A stretch of DNA of 64,000 bases, from positions 167,405-231,404 of the forward strand of contig CAIJZY010000017.1 of NCBI GenBank assembly GCA_903825285.1. The letters run 5' to 3'. Below are positions 25,606-34,631 of the stretch, one piece after another (positions within the stretch are counted from its first letter, which is position 1; each line of letters starts with the position of its first letter). Under the pieces are notes generated by a model. That model was not told the DNA's origin. It searched no databases and was given only the letters and a program-made list of their open reading frames with translations. Origin of the DNA: an uncultured Opitutia bacterium (GTDB lineage Bacteria; Verrucomicrobiota; Verrucomicrobiia; Opitutales; Opitutaceae). The position numbers and the translations under genes are program-made.

Positions 25606-26052
25606 ATGTACCGCAAAATTCTCGTCGCGCTTGAGAACGGCCCCGCTGACGAGGCGCTGGTGCCGCATGTCGCCGAACTGGCCCGCCGGCTCGGATCAGA
25701 GCTGCTGCTGGTGCACGTGGCCGACGGCTGGGCCGCGCGCAACTTCGACCAGCTCAAGCTGGCGGAGTCCGCGGAAATGAAGGCCGACCAGGACTACCTC
25801 GATCGCACCGCGCAGCGTCTGCGGGACGCCGGGCTCAAGGTCTCGGCCGAGCTGGCCCTGGGCAATCCACCCACGGAGATCCTCAAGACCGCCGCGCGCC
25901 ATGCCTGCGACCTGATCGCCATGACCTCGCACGGCCACAAGATCATCGGCGACATCTTCCTCGGCAGCACGATCGATAAGGTGCGCCACAACACGATGAT
26001 TCCGATCCTCGTGGTTCGCGCCGGCACGGGAACCGCCGCTGCGGCCAGCTGA
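25606..26052 (+). CDS. universal stress protein, mntH-linked
   Basis: 148 residues, single UspA domain: MYRKILVALENG at the N-terminus and MTSHGHKIIGDIFLGSTIDKVRHNTMIPILVV with the G-x-x-G-x9-G-S ATP-binding pattern partly kept. It starts 12 bp after mntH and is the third gene of the operon. Usp proteins linked to Nramp transporters are seen in other bacteria, presumably as modulators; the role is unproven. It is convergent with the amidase gene (9 bp between stops). Confidence 0.88.
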   Translation: MYRKILVALENGPADEALVPHVAELARRLGSELLLVHVADGWAARNFDQLKLAESAEMKADQDYLDRTAQRLRDAGLKVSAELALGNPPTEILKTAARHACDLIAMTSHGHKIIGDIFLGSTIDKVRHNTMIPILVVRAGTGTAAAAS

Positions 26053-26061
26053 GCCCGCCGC

Positions 26062-27309
26062 TCAGGCGCTGAGCGACGTCAGGACCCAGTCCAGCACGGG
26101 ACTGGCGGTGTCCGCCACGACGACCTGCAGGCCCGTGGTCAGGCCGGAGGGCAGGGGCACGGGCACGGTCAGGACCGGACGCCCGCCGATGCTCGCCGGG
26201 GCCGTGAGGGCCAGGATCCGCAGGCGGTTGGCGAGCGTGCAATCCGCCTTGCGGAGCGCGCCGCAGGGCGAGGCCGGCAGCACGAGAAAATCGAAGCGGC
26301 GGAAATACTCGGTCCACACGCCGCGCAGGGCGTGGGCGGACCGGTCGGCGGCCGCGCGTTGATCCGCGGTCTGCGCGGGTCCGCGCTGGAGCCTTTGCCA
26401 AACGTAGGGATCGTATCGCGCCGCAAAACGCTCGGCCCAGGCCCGGTGGACCTGCCAGGCCTCGTCCGCCACGATGGTGTTGTACGCCTCGACCGCGCCG
26501 GCAAAGGCGGCGCGCAGGGTGTCCCGCGTCACGGCGTCGGCGGGCGGTGCCAGCCGGGCCGCGGCGATGGAGAGGGCCGCCGCGACCTCCGGGTCGAGCC
26601 CCGGCAGCTCGAGATAGCAGCCGGCGGGCGGGCGGGCCGCCGGGGTGAGCCCGATCAGCGCGCGCGTGGCGGTCGCGAGGTCGGCGGCGTTGGCGGTGAA
26701 CCAGCCGGCGGTGTCAAAGCTCGGGGCGAGCGGAAAGGCGTCGGCGATGAAGGCATCGCGCGGCGTGAGCCGGAGGCCGAACAACCCGCAGAAGGCGGCG
26801 GGCAGGCGCACCGAGCCGCCCGTGTCGGTGCCGATGGCCAGCGGGACAATCCCGGCGGCAACAGCCGCGGCGGAACCCGAGCTGGAGCCGCCGGTGGTGC
26901 GGCCCGGGAAACGGGGATGCTCGCAGTCGCCGTAGTGCGGGTTCTCGCCGGTGATGCCATAGGCGAACTCGTGCAGGTGCGTGCGTCCCGCATAGGCCGC
27001 GCCGGCGGTGGCCAGCCGCCGGACCAGCGCGCTGTCCGCCGTCGGGGTGGGGTGCACCTCGGGCAGGAAGGCGGAGCCGGCGAACATGGACTGACCGGCG
27101 ACGGGATAGAGGTCCTTGAGCAGGTAGGGCACGCCGGCCAGCGGGGCGGTGCGGTCCGCCGCGGCGAGGGCCTGGGCGAGCGGGGCCTCGTCCACGAGCG
27201 AGGCGAGGGCGGCGCGCTGCTGGGCCGGCGAGAGGCGGGTCCGCGCGCGGTCGTGCACGGCGCGGGCGGCCGCACCCGGGGCGAGCTGCTGCCAGTCGCG
27301 GAAGGTCAT
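26062..27309 (-). CDS. amidase (amidase signature family)
   Basis: 415 residues. Hydrolyses an unknown amide. The Ser-cisSer-Lys triad is visible: Lys in PYLLKDLYPV, cis-Ser in TTGGSSSGSAAAVAAG, nucleophile Ser in GTDTGGSVRLPA. The relation to GatA is distant; AtzF/allophanate hydrolase-like or nylon-type amidases fit as well. The start MTFRDWQQLAPG is preferred; the track ORF reads 353 codons further upstream through a neighbouring gene. Divergent from the NMT1-type binding protein (84 bp between starts), which may supply its substrate. Confidence 0.85.
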   Translation of the reverse strand: MTFRDWQQLAPGAAARAVHDRARTRLSPAQQRAALASLVDEAPLAQALAAADRTAPLAGVPYLLKDLYPVAGQSMFAGSAFLPEVHPTPTADSALVRRLATAGAAYAGRTHLHEFAYGITGENPHYGDCEHPRFPGRTTGGSSSGSAAAVAAGIVPLAIGTDTGGSVRLPAAFCGLFGLRLTPRDAFIADAFPLAPSFDTAGWFTANAADLATATRALIGLTPAARPPAGCYLELPGLDPEVAAALSIAAARLAPPADAVTRDTLRAAFAGAVEAYNTIVADEAWQVHRAWAERFAARYDPYVWQRLQRGPAQTADQRAAADRSAHALRGVWTEYFRRFDFLVLPASPCGALRKADCTLANRLRILALTAPASIGGRPVLTVPVPLPSGLTTGLQVVVADTASPVLDWVLTSLSA

Positions 27310-27393
27310 GCGGCGAGGATCGGCGAAGGCGCGGCCGGAGGCAATCCCGGCGGCGTCCACTTGGGGCTCGCCCTGCGCGGCGGGCAGTTTCCA

Positions 27394-28392
27394 ATGGCGG
27401 GAATGAAACGCGCCTGCTGGTCGATTACCCTCGTGCTGGGACTCCTGCTTGGGTCCGGCTGCGCCCGGGAGCATCCGGCGGCGGCGCCCGGCGCGCTGCG
27501 CAAGGTCGTGCTGCAGTCGGACTGGTTTCCGCAGGCGGAGCACGGCGGGTTCTACCAGGCGCTGGCGAAGGGCTATTATCGCGAGGCCGGGCTCGACGTG
27601 GAGATCCTGCCGGGCGGACCGGGCGCGACGATCAAGCTGAACGTGGCGAAGGGCGTCGCGGACTTCGGACTTTACCGCAGCGACGACGTGATCGTGGCAT
27701 CGAGCCGCGGGCTCCCGCTGATCATGGTCGCGGCGGTGCTGCAGCACGACCCGGAGGCGCTGCTCGTGCACGAGGCGAGCCCGGTGCGGACGCTGGGCGA
27801 CCTGGCCGGCCGGAGCGTGATCGCGCCGCCGAGCATGACCTGGATTCCCTACGTGCAGAAGCGGTACGGCATCAAGTTCGACCTGCGGCCGCTCAACTAC
27901 GGGCTGGCGATGTTCCTCAGCGACCCGGATGCGATCCAGCAGTGCATGCTCACGAGCGAGCCGTTCTTCGCCCAGCAGCACGGGGTCCGCGTGCGGACGG
28001 TGCGGCTGGCCGACTCCGGCTACGATCCCTACCACACGATCATCTGCCGGCGGGAGCTGGTCCGGACGAGCCCCGAGCTGGTCCGCGCCTTCGTCGCGGC
28101 TTCGATCCGGGGCTGGCGCGACTACCTGACCGGCGACCCGGCGCCGGCGTTCGCGCTGATCCGCCAGTGCAATCCGCAGATGTCGGCCGAGCAGCTGGTG
28201 TATTCCCGCGCCGCGCTGATCGCGAACGAGCTCGTGCGTGGCGACCCGGCCAAGGGCGAGGACATCGGCCAGATCTCGATCGAGCGCATCCAGCACCAGA
28301 TCGCGGCCCTGGGTGAGTTCAAGATCATCGCGCAGCCCGTGAACACGGCCAGTGTCGTCACGCGTCAATTCCTGCCGCCCGCGGTCCGCTGA
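27394..28392 (+). CDS. NMT1/THI5-type substrate-binding lipoprotein
   Basis: 332 residues. The N-terminus KRACWSITLVLGLLLGSGC ends in a lipobox-like GSGC, so a lipoprotein is likely. The mature part begins VVLQSDWFPQAEHGGFYQALAKGYYREAGLDVEILPGG, the signature of NMT1/SsuA/ThiY-type ABC binding proteins for pyrimidine, riboflavin or sulfonate-like compounds. No permease or ATPase lies beside it, so it is an orphan in this window. ATG at 27394 or 27403 are both possible. Divergent from the amidase. Confidence 0.85.
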   Translation: MAGMKRACWSITLVLGLLLGSGCAREHPAAAPGALRKVVLQSDWFPQAEHGGFYQALAKGYYREAGLDVEILPGGPGATIKLNVAKGVADFGLYRSDDVIVASSRGLPLIMVAAVLQHDPEALLVHEASPVRTLGDLAGRSVIAPPSMTWIPYVQKRYGIKFDLRPLNYGLAMFLSDPDAIQQCMLTSEPFFAQQHGVRVRTVRLADSGYDPYHTIICRRELVRTSPELVRAFVAASIRGWRDYLTGDPAPAFALIRQCNPQMSAEQLVYSRAALIANELVRGDPAKGEDIGQISIERIQHQIAALGEFKIIAQPVNTASVVTRQFLPPAVR

Positions 28393-28440
28393 CCCGGTTT
28401 GGCTTTGTCACGGTCCGGATTTGTCCCCAACCCTTGCCCC

Positions 28441-28902
28441 ATGAATCCTGAAGCCAAACTGGCCGAGCTCGGCCTCACGCTCCCGAATCCGCCCGCGGCC
28501 GCGGGCAGCTACGTGCCCACCGTGCGCACGGGCCACCTCCTCTACTGCGCCGGCACGATCTGCATGGTCGGCGGGCAGATGACGCACACCGGCCAGGTGG
28601 GCAAGGAGCAGACGGTGGCGACGGGGGCGAAGGCGGCGGAGGTCTGCGCGCTCAACACCCTCGCCAACATCAAGGCGGCGGTCGGCTCCCTCGACCGCGT
28701 GGCCCGCATCGTGTTCGTCAGCGGCTTCGTGAACGCCATCGACGGCTTCGCCGACAGCCCCGCGGTCATCAACGGCGCGAGCGATCTCTTCCTCAAGGTC
28801 TTTGGCGACGCCGGCAAGCACGCCCGGGCCGCCGTGGCCGTGAACGGCCTGCCCAAGGGCTCCACCGCCGAGGTGCAGGTCGTGGTCGAGTTGAAGCCCT
28901 AG
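28441..28902 (+). CDS. RidA-family protein (YjgF/YER057c)
   Basis: 153 residues. RidA proteins deaminate reactive enamine/imine intermediates. The sequence shows the family pattern (GHLLYCAGTI, GKEQTVATGAKAAEVCALNTLANIKAAVGSLDRVARIVFVSGFVNA, AVNGLPKGSTAEVQVVVEL). The catalytic Arg of classic RidA, normally in the ARxAVxVAxLP segment, appears as ARAAVAVNGLP, so it seems kept. This longer subtype (YjgH-like) may differ in activity. Start MNPEAKLAELGLTLP. Confidence 0.85.
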   Translation: MNPEAKLAELGLTLPNPPAAAGSYVPTVRTGHLLYCAGTICMVGGQMTHTGQVGKEQTVATGAKAAEVCALNTLANIKAAVGSLDRVARIVFVSGFVNAIDGFADSPAVINGASDLFLKVFGDAGKHARAAVAVNGLPKGSTAEVQVVVELKP

Positions 28903-28964
28903 GCCGCCGGAAAGTTTGGCGTTGTGACCGGTTCCGGGGTGTGGATGGTGGCATCCCACACCCC

Positions 28965-29939
28965 ATGAAACGGCTTCTTGCCCTGTTCTGTGCCTCGGCG
29001 CTGGCGGCGATGGCGGCGGCGCCCACCTACGAGATCGCGGTCATTCCCAAGGGAACGACCCATGAATTCTGGAAGGCGATCCACGCCGGGGCCATTGCCG
29101 CCTCGCGCGAGCTGCAGGCCGAGGGCGCCACGGTCAACATCATCTGGAAGGGCCCGCTGCGCGAGGATGACCGCGAGCAGCAGGTGCAGGTCGTGGAGAA
29201 CTTCACCGGCCGGCGCGTCAGCGGCCTGGTGCTGGCCCCGCTCGACGCCCGCGCCCTCGTCGCGCCGACCGAAGCGGCCGTGCGGGCCGGCATCCCCGTC
29301 GTGGTGATCGACTCCGCCCTCAACTCGACGGCGCCCGTCAGCACGGTCTCGACCGACAACTACAAGGGCGGCGTCCTCGGCGCGAAACGGCTCGGCGGGC
29401 TGCTCAACGGCAAGGGCCGCGTGATCCTCCTGCGCGTGCTCGCCGGCTCGGCCAGCACGGAGCAGCGCGAGGCGGGCTTCCTCGACACCCTGGCGAAGGA
29501 GTTTCCCGGCATCCGCGTGGTGTCGAGCGACCAGCACGCGGGGCCCACGCGCGACACCGCCTACCGGACCGCGCAGAACCTCCTCAACCGCTTCGGCCGC
29601 GACGTGGACGGCATCTTCGCCCCCAACGAGTCCTCGGCCACCGGGATGCTGCTCGCGCTGCGCGATGCCGGCCTGGCGGCGGGCCGCATCAAGTTCGTCG
29701 GCTTCGACAGCGGCAGCCAGATCAACGCGGCGCTCAAGTCGGGCGACCTGCAGGGCATCGTGGTGCAGAGCCCCTTTCGCATGGGCTACCTTGGCGTGCG
29801 CACCATGGTGGCCGCGCTCCGCGGCGAGAAGGTCGAGCGCGTGATCGACACCGGCTGCGTGCTGGTGACGCGGGAGACGATGGACCAGCCGGCGATGGCC
29901 GACTTGCTCCATCCGCCGCTGGACAAGTACCTCAACTGA
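28965..29939 (+). CDS. ribose-type sugar ABC transporter binding protein
   Basis: 324 residues. Signal peptide MKRLLALFCASALAAMAAA, then a periplasmic binding protein type 1 domain: EIAVIPKGTTHEFWKAIHAGA, GLVLAPLDARALVAP, GRVILLRVLAGSASTEQREAGFLD, VDGIFAPNESSATGMLLAL. It is followed by the matching ATPase (22 bp) and permease genes, making a complete importer. The ligand is likely a monosaccharide or a similar polar solute; it cannot be named from sequence. Confidence 0.9.
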   Translation: MKRLLALFCASALAAMAAAPTYEIAVIPKGTTHEFWKAIHAGAIAASRELQAEGATVNIIWKGPLREDDREQQVQVVENFTGRRVSGLVLAPLDARALVAPTEAAVRAGIPVVVIDSALNSTAPVSTVSTDNYKGGVLGAKRLGGLLNGKGRVILLRVLAGSASTEQREAGFLDTLAKEFPGIRVVSSDQHAGPTRDTAYRTAQNLLNRFGRDVDGIFAPNESSATGMLLALRDAGLAAGRIKFVGFDSGSQINAALKSGDLQGIVVQSPFRMGYLGVRTMVAALRGEKVERVIDTGCVLVTRETMDQPAMADLLHPPLDKYLN

Positions 29940-29961
29940 CCGGGAACCCGGCGAATTGCCC

Positions 29962-31476
29962 GTGACGCCGGCCGATCCAATTCCCGCGACCCCGCGCCTC
30001 CGGCTGACCGGCGTGCGCAAGGCCTTCGGCGCCACGCAGGCGCTGCGGGACGTGTCGCTGGCGGTCGCCGCCGGCGAGGTGCATGCGGTCGTGGGGGAGA
30101 ACGGCGCCGGCAAGAGCACGCTGATGAACATCCTCAGCGGGGCGCTGGCGCCGGACGCGGGCCAGCTCGAGCTCGACGGTGTGCGGTACCGGCCGGCGGA
30201 CACGCTCGACGCCGGGCGGCACGGCGTGGCGATGATCCACCAGGAGCTCAGCCTTGCCCCGCACCTCAGCGCCGCGGAAAACATCATGCTCGGCGCCGAG
30301 CCGCAGCGCGCCGGGTGGCTGCGCCGCGCGGAGGCGCGGGCCCGCGCGCGGGCGGCGCTGGCCCGGCTCGGGCACGAGCACCTCGACCTCGACCGGCCTG
30401 CCGGCTCGTTTTCCATCGCCGAGCAGCAGCTCATCGAGATTGCCCGCGCGCTGCGCACCGAGCCCCGCGTGCTGATCATGGACGAGCCCACGAGCAGCCT
30501 GGCGCAGGCGGACACCGAGCGCCTCTTCGCGGTGATCCGCCAGCTGCGCGACCGCGGCGTGAGCGTGATCTACATCAGCCATTTCCTCGAGGAGGTGAAG
30601 CGCGTGGCCGACCGCTACACGGTGATCAAGGACGGGCAGAGTGTCGGCTCCGGGCCGATCACCGGCACCACGCAGGCGGAGCTCGTGCGGCTCATGGTGG
30701 GCCGCGAGGTCACCGAGCTGTACCCGGCGCGGTCGCCGCGGCCGGGGAAGACGCTGCTCACGATCGACCGGCTGCAGTCCGGGCCGCGCCTGGCCCGGGC
30801 GGATCTCTCCCTCGCGGAGGGCGAGATCGTGGGCGTCGCCGGCCTGATCGGCGCCGGGCGCACGGAGCTTGTGCGGGCGGTGTTCGGCCTGGATCGCTGC
30901 GCGGGTGGCGTGGTGGCGCTGGAGGGCCGGGCGGTGACGGGCCGGGATCCGCGCGGCTGCTGGCGGGCGGGCCTGGGATTTTTAAGCGAGAACCGCAAGG
31001 AGGAGGGCCTGATGCTGCCGCTCTCGGTGGCGGAGAACTCCGCGCTCCCCAAGCTCGCGAGTTTCGGCCGGCTCGGCTGGCTGCGTCGCGGCGCGGTGGA
31101 TGCGGCGGCGCGCGAGTGGATCGGCCGCCTCGGCATCAAGGCCCGCGAGCCGGGCCAGCGCGTGGCCGAGCTGTCCGGCGGCAACCAGCAGAAGGTGGCG
31201 CTGGCGCGGCTGCTCGCGTACCCGGCCCGGATCTTCCTCCTCGACGAGCCGACCCGCGGCATCGATGTCGGCAGCAAAGCCCAGATCTACGAGCTCGTGG
31301 CCGGCCTGGCGCGCGAGGGACGGTCGGTGCTGCTGGTCAGCTCGTACCTGCCCGAGCTTTTCGGCATGTGCGACCGCATCGCGGTGATGCGCCGCGGCGA
31401 GCTGGCCGAGTGCCGGCCGACGGCCGCGTGGACCGAGGCGACGCTCATGGCCACGGCGATCGGCACGGCGGCCTGA
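29962..31476 (+). CDS. ribose-type ABC transporter ATPase (two ABC domains)
   Basis: 504 residues, two fused ABC domains as in RbsA/MglA. Domain 1: Walker A GENGAGKST, signature-like FSIAEQQLIEIAR, Walker B VLIMDEPTSSL. Domain 2: degenerate Walker A GLIGAGRTE and signature LSGGNQQKVALARLL with FLLDEPTRGIDVG. The second Walker A lacks the Lys, as is usual for this family. The GTG at 29962 is chosen; a TTG at 29956 is possible. It lies between the binding protein and the permease. Confidence 0.93.
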   Translation: MTPADPIPATPRLRLTGVRKAFGATQALRDVSLAVAAGEVHAVVGENGAGKSTLMNILSGALAPDAGQLELDGVRYRPADTLDAGRHGVAMIHQELSLAPHLSAAENIMLGAEPQRAGWLRRAEARARARAALARLGHEHLDLDRPAGSFSIAEQQLIEIARALRTEPRVLIMDEPTSSLAQADTERLFAVIRQLRDRGVSVIYISHFLEEVKRVADRYTVIKDGQSVGSGPITGTTQAELVRLMVGREVTELYPARSPRPGKTLLTIDRLQSGPRLARADLSLAEGEIVGVAGLIGAGRTELVRAVFGLDRCAGGVVALEGRAVTGRDPRGCWRAGLGFLSENRKEEGLMLPLSVAENSALPKLASFGRLGWLRRGAVDAAAREWIGRLGIKAREPGQRVAELSGGNQQKVALARLLAYPARIFLLDEPTRGIDVGSKAQIYELVAGLAREGRSVLLVSSYLPELFGMCDRIAVMRRGELAECRPTAAWTEATLMATAIGTAA

Positions 31477-31483
31477 CTTTCCC

Positions 31484-32434
31484 ATGAACCTGAAAACGCT
31501 CCTGACGCGGCTGGGACCCTTCCTGGGACTGCTCCTCGTGATCGCCCTCTTCTCGATCCCGGCGGAGGTCCGCGGCTATTTTCTCACCTACGCCAACTTC
31601 AAGATCATCCTCACCCAGACCGTGATCGTGGCGATCGGCGCACTCGGCATGACGCTCATCATCGTGAGCGGCGGCATCGACCTCAGCGTGGGCTCGAGCA
31701 TCGCGTTCACGAGTGTCGTCGGCGCGCTGCTGATCCAGCGCGGCTGGCCGGCCGCGGCGGTGGTCCTGGCCGTGATCGCCGCCGGGGCGGTCATCGGCCT
31801 GTGCAACGGCGCGGCCATCGCGGGCCTGCGGATGATGCCGTTCATCATCACCCTCGGCATGCTCGGGGTGGTGCGCGGGGCGGCGAAGTGGCTCGGGAAC
31901 AACGAGACCGTCAACTACGACACCTCGGTGATCAACGGCTGGATGACGACGCCCGATCCCTTCGGCTGGTCGCTGCCGGCGGGCGCGTGGGTGGCGCTGG
32001 CGGCGGCGGCGGGCACGGCGGTGCTGCTGCGCCAGACCGTGTTCGGCCGGCACATCTTTGCCCTTGGCTCGAACGAGGCGACGGCGCGGCTGTGCGGCGT
32101 GCCGACCGCGCGGACCAAGATCCTGATCTACACCGTGGCCGGCGCGTTCTTCGGGCTGGCCGGGCTGATGCAGCTCTCGCGGCTGCGGCAGGGCGACCCG
32201 ACGGTGGCGGTCGGGCTGGAGCTCGACATCATCGCCGCGGTGATCATCGGCGGCGCGAGCCTCAGCGGTGGCGTCGGCACGGTGCTCGGCTCGATGATCG
32301 GCGCGCTCATCATGGCCGTGCTCCGCAATGGCTCGCAGCAGATGGGCTGGCCGACATACTTCCAGGAGATCATCATCGGCCTCGTGATCATTGCCGCGGT
32401 GTTCCTCGACCGCGTGCGGTCGCGGACGAGCTGA
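31484..32434 (+). CDS. ribose-type ABC transporter permease
   Basis: 316 residues, about ten transmembrane segments. RbsC family pattern: ALGMTLIIVSGGIDLSVGS, RHIFALGSNEATARLCGV, IIGGASLSGGVGTVLGSMIGALIM. It starts 7 bp after the ATPase stop and completes the transporter. A long inverted repeat follows and separates it from convergent argA. Confidence 0.93.
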   Translation: MNLKTLLTRLGPFLGLLLVIALFSIPAEVRGYFLTYANFKIILTQTVIVAIGALGMTLIIVSGGIDLSVGSSIAFTSVVGALLIQRGWPAAAVVLAVIAAGAVIGLCNGAAIAGLRMMPFIITLGMLGVVRGAAKWLGNNETVNYDTSVINGWMTTPDPFGWSLPAGAWVALAAAAGTAVLLRQTVFGRHIFALGSNEATARLCGVPTARTKILIYTVAGAFFGLAGLMQLSRLRQGDPTVAVGLELDIIAAVIIGGASLSGGVGTVLGSMIGALIMAVLRNGSQQMGWPTYFQEIIIGLVIIAAVFLDRVRSRTS

Positions 32435-32445
32435 AAGTCGAGGGG

Positions 32446-32501
32446 TGAAAGTTGAAAGATTCTGACGCGCGGTCGGTGCCGGGTCGGCCTTTCAACTTTC
32501 A
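32446..32501. repeat. intergenic inverted repeat between rbsC-like and argA
   Basis: TGAAAGTTGAAAG at 32446-32458 and its exact complement CTTTCAACTTTCA at 32489-32501, with further imperfect matching outside. It can form a 13-bp or longer stem in RNA from either direction. No T-tract follows. A bidirectional 3'-end structure or a dispersed REP-like repeat are the two readings. Confidence 0.7.
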
Positions 32502-32535
32502 ACTCGCCGCTTTCATCCCGCAATGGTGAGCGCGC

Positions 32536-33876
32536 TCACAATTGCTTCAGCAGCACCTTGGCGTTGCGGCCGCTTTCCTCGTAGAGCTTCAGGCGGGCCT
32601 CGGGCAGGACCTCCTTGGTTGCCTCCTCGAAGCCGCAGACATTGGTGAAGAAGCCGAAGCTCTGGGTCGAGAGGGCGATCACGCGCACGGCGCCGCGCTC
32701 CTTGGCCATGAGGCAGGCGTACTCGACCATTTTCTTGCCGATGCCCCGGTTATGGTAGAACGGCAGCACGTAGAGCGAGCCGACCTCGGCAAGGTCGGTC
32801 ATGTCGGGGTAGAAATAGAGCGTGACGCAGGCGATGATGTTCTCGTCGATCTCGAACACGAAGAACTGGTCGATGTTCTTCTCGATCGCCTGCTGGGTGC
32901 GGTGGATGAGCTCCTCGCGCCGGACGGCGTTGCGGGTGAGGTTGTAGATCAGCCGCACGTCGCTGCGCTTGGCCTTCCGGATCTGCTGGTAGTCGTTGCC
33001 GTAGACCAGGGAGCCGACGCCCTCGCTCGAGAAGATCTCGTTGATGAGGCCGTCAAAGATGCGGCCGTCCACGATGTGGACACGCGGGGTGCCGGTCTCG
33101 ATGGCCTTGACCGCGTGGGCGGCCTTGCTGCGGGAGGGCTCGGCGATCCGCTCGGGCTTGTCCGACAGGATGGCCCGGAGGGCGTCCACCGAGATTTCCC
33201 GGCGGACCTCGCCGTCGATCTCGAGGCCGCCCTGGTTGGTAAGGTAAATGATCTTCGTGGCGTGCAGCGACTCGGCCAGCTCGGCGGCGAGGAGGTCGGA
33301 GTTGACGCGGAGCGACTTGCCGTCGGGCCCGAAGGCGACGGGGGAGACGATCGGCACGGCCTGCTGGTCGATCAGCGAGGTGATGAAGTCCTTGTCGATG
33401 CGCTCGACGCGGCCGGTGAACTGCTGGTCCACGCCCTTGATGATGCCGACGGGCAGGGCGCGGATGGAGTTCGTGAGCGCGCACTTCAGGCTGTTCTGCG
33501 TGAGGCCCTCGAGGATGACGTGGGAGACGCGCGACGACGCCCGGATGGCGAGGTCGAGGGTGGGGGCGTCGGTGATGCCGGTGCCGAAGGCGTCGGTGAT
33601 GGCGACATTGCGGAGCGCGGCGAGGTCGATCAGCTGCTGGCCGATGCCGTGCACGAGCACGACCTTGATGCCGAGGCTGCGGAGCACCGCGATGTCGACG
33701 AGGAGGTTGCCGAGGTTCTCATCGGCCACGATGGCGCCGTCGATCGCAATGATGAAGATCTGCCCCTGGAAGCGCGGCACGTACTTCAGGATGCCCCGGA
33801 GGTCCGTGGGCTTGATCGTGGTCGCAATCGCGCTGGTGGCGGGAGGCGGGGTGGGCTGGCCGTTGCCGGTACTCAT
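32536..33876 (-). CDS. argA: amino-acid N-acetyltransferase (N-acetylglutamate synthase)
   Basis: First step of arginine synthesis: acetyl-CoA plus glutamate to N-acetylglutamate. 446 residues: amino-acid-kinase-like domain (25-295: QIFIIAIDGAIVADENLGNLLVDIAVLRSLGIKVVLVHG) and GNAT domain (300-446: VGSLYVLPFYHNRGIGKKMVEYACLMAKERGA). The order AAK-GNAT is that of E. coli ArgA. The Gly-rich LVHGIGQQ replaces the kinase catalytic site, as expected for a regulatory arginine-binding domain. The ATG at 33876 is used rather than the TTG before it. Confidence 0.92.
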   Translation of the reverse strand: MSTGNGQPTPPPATSAIATTIKPTDLRGILKYVPRFQGQIFIIAIDGAIVADENLGNLLVDIAVLRSLGIKVVLVHGIGQQLIDLAALRNVAITDAFGTGITDAPTLDLAIRASSRVSHVILEGLTQNSLKCALTNSIRALPVGIIKGVDQQFTGRVERIDKDFITSLIDQQAVPIVSPVAFGPDGKSLRVNSDLLAAELAESLHATKIIYLTNQGGLEIDGEVRREISVDALRAILSDKPERIAEPSRSKAAHAVKAIETGTPRVHIVDGRIFDGLINEIFSSEGVGSLVYGNDYQQIRKAKRSDVRLIYNLTRNAVRREELIHRTQQAIEKNIDQFFVFEIDENIIACVTLYFYPDMTDLAEVGSLYVLPFYHNRGIGKKMVEYACLMAKERGAVRVIALSTQSFGFFTNVCGFEEATKEVLPEARLKLYEESGRNAKVLLKQL

Positions 33877-33916
33877 CAAGGTGGGACCGATGTTCTCGAC
33901 GATGCGGCGCGGCGCG

Positions 33917-34495
33917 TCAATGCACTTGCAGCGACCAGCTCCGCGAGCCGTGCGCGCCGACCAGCGTCACGTGGTAGTGGCCGGGCTTGAGCGAACCGGC
34001 CGGGATGGTGACCCGCACGAGGCTCTCGCGGGACCGGGAGAGCAGGCCGCCGGACAGCCGGTCGAAGCTGGGCGCGACGACGATCTCGTCGCCGCGGACG
34101 TAGAGGTTGGCGCCGGCGAGCTGCTGCTTGTTGTCGGCCAGCGTGCACCGGAAGCCGATGGCATACCCGAGCAGGGCGTTGGCGGCGGGCGCGGCGGAGA
34201 CGCTGACGATCTCGGCGGGCAGGGCGGGCGAGTCTACGAGGGTGTCGCGGAGCGGCGCGGGCAGGCCGGCGCCGGCGGTGGCCGTCGGGGCGGTCTCGCC
34301 CGGGGCCGGCGGATCGGCGGGCAGTTCGGCCTCGAGGGCGATGCGCTGGTAGCCGGCGCCGAGCAGTCGCTGGGTGTTGGCGCGGTCCTTCAGGTCCGCG
34401 TACGGCTGGAAGGCGCGGCCCGGCTTGCGGTAGTGCAGCGTGAGGAAGGTGTACGCGCCGATGCCCAGGATGATCGCGAGGACGATCCATTTCAT
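33917..34495 (-). CDS. membrane-anchored hypothetical protein
   Basis: 192 residues. One N-terminal membrane segment (MKWIVLAIILGIGAYTFLTLHY), a proline/alanine-rich linker (PADPPAPGETAPTATAGAGLPAP) and a C-terminal beta-rich region (GYAIGFRCTLADNKQQLAGANLYVRGDEIVVAPSF, GHYHVTLVGAHGSRSW). No known domain recognised. The downstream Met (MKWIV) is taken as start; an ATG 9 codons upstream (34522) is possible, and neither has a clear RBS. It lies 40 bp from argA on the same strand, upstream of it. Confidence 0.55.
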   Translation of the reverse strand: MKWIVLAIILGIGAYTFLTLHYRKPGRAFQPYADLKDRANTQRLLGAGYQRIALEAELPADPPAPGETAPTATAGAGLPAPLRDTLVDSPALPAEIVSVSAAPAANALLGYAIGFRCTLADNKQQLAGANLYVRGDEIVVAPSFDRLSGGLLSRSRESLVRVTIPAGSLKPGHYHVTLVGAHGSRSWSLQVH

Positions 34496-34631
34496 GGGCC
34501 AGGGTTGGCGGGCGGCGGGCATGGGCTGCAGTTGTAGGTCGAATGGCGCGGGAGGAAAGCCGGATCTGCGGGCCGGCCGGGGCGCAAATAAATTTGCGCC
34601 GGTGCGCGCGGGCTGCTTCGTTCCGCCCTCC

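Noticed and set aside
26062-28368. 768-residue minus ORF
   Set aside because: The amidase starts at 27309; the longer frame is antisense to the NMT1-type binding protein.
26332-28392. 686-residue plus ORF
   Set aside because: The binding lipoprotein starts at 27394; the N-terminal extension is antisense to the amidase.
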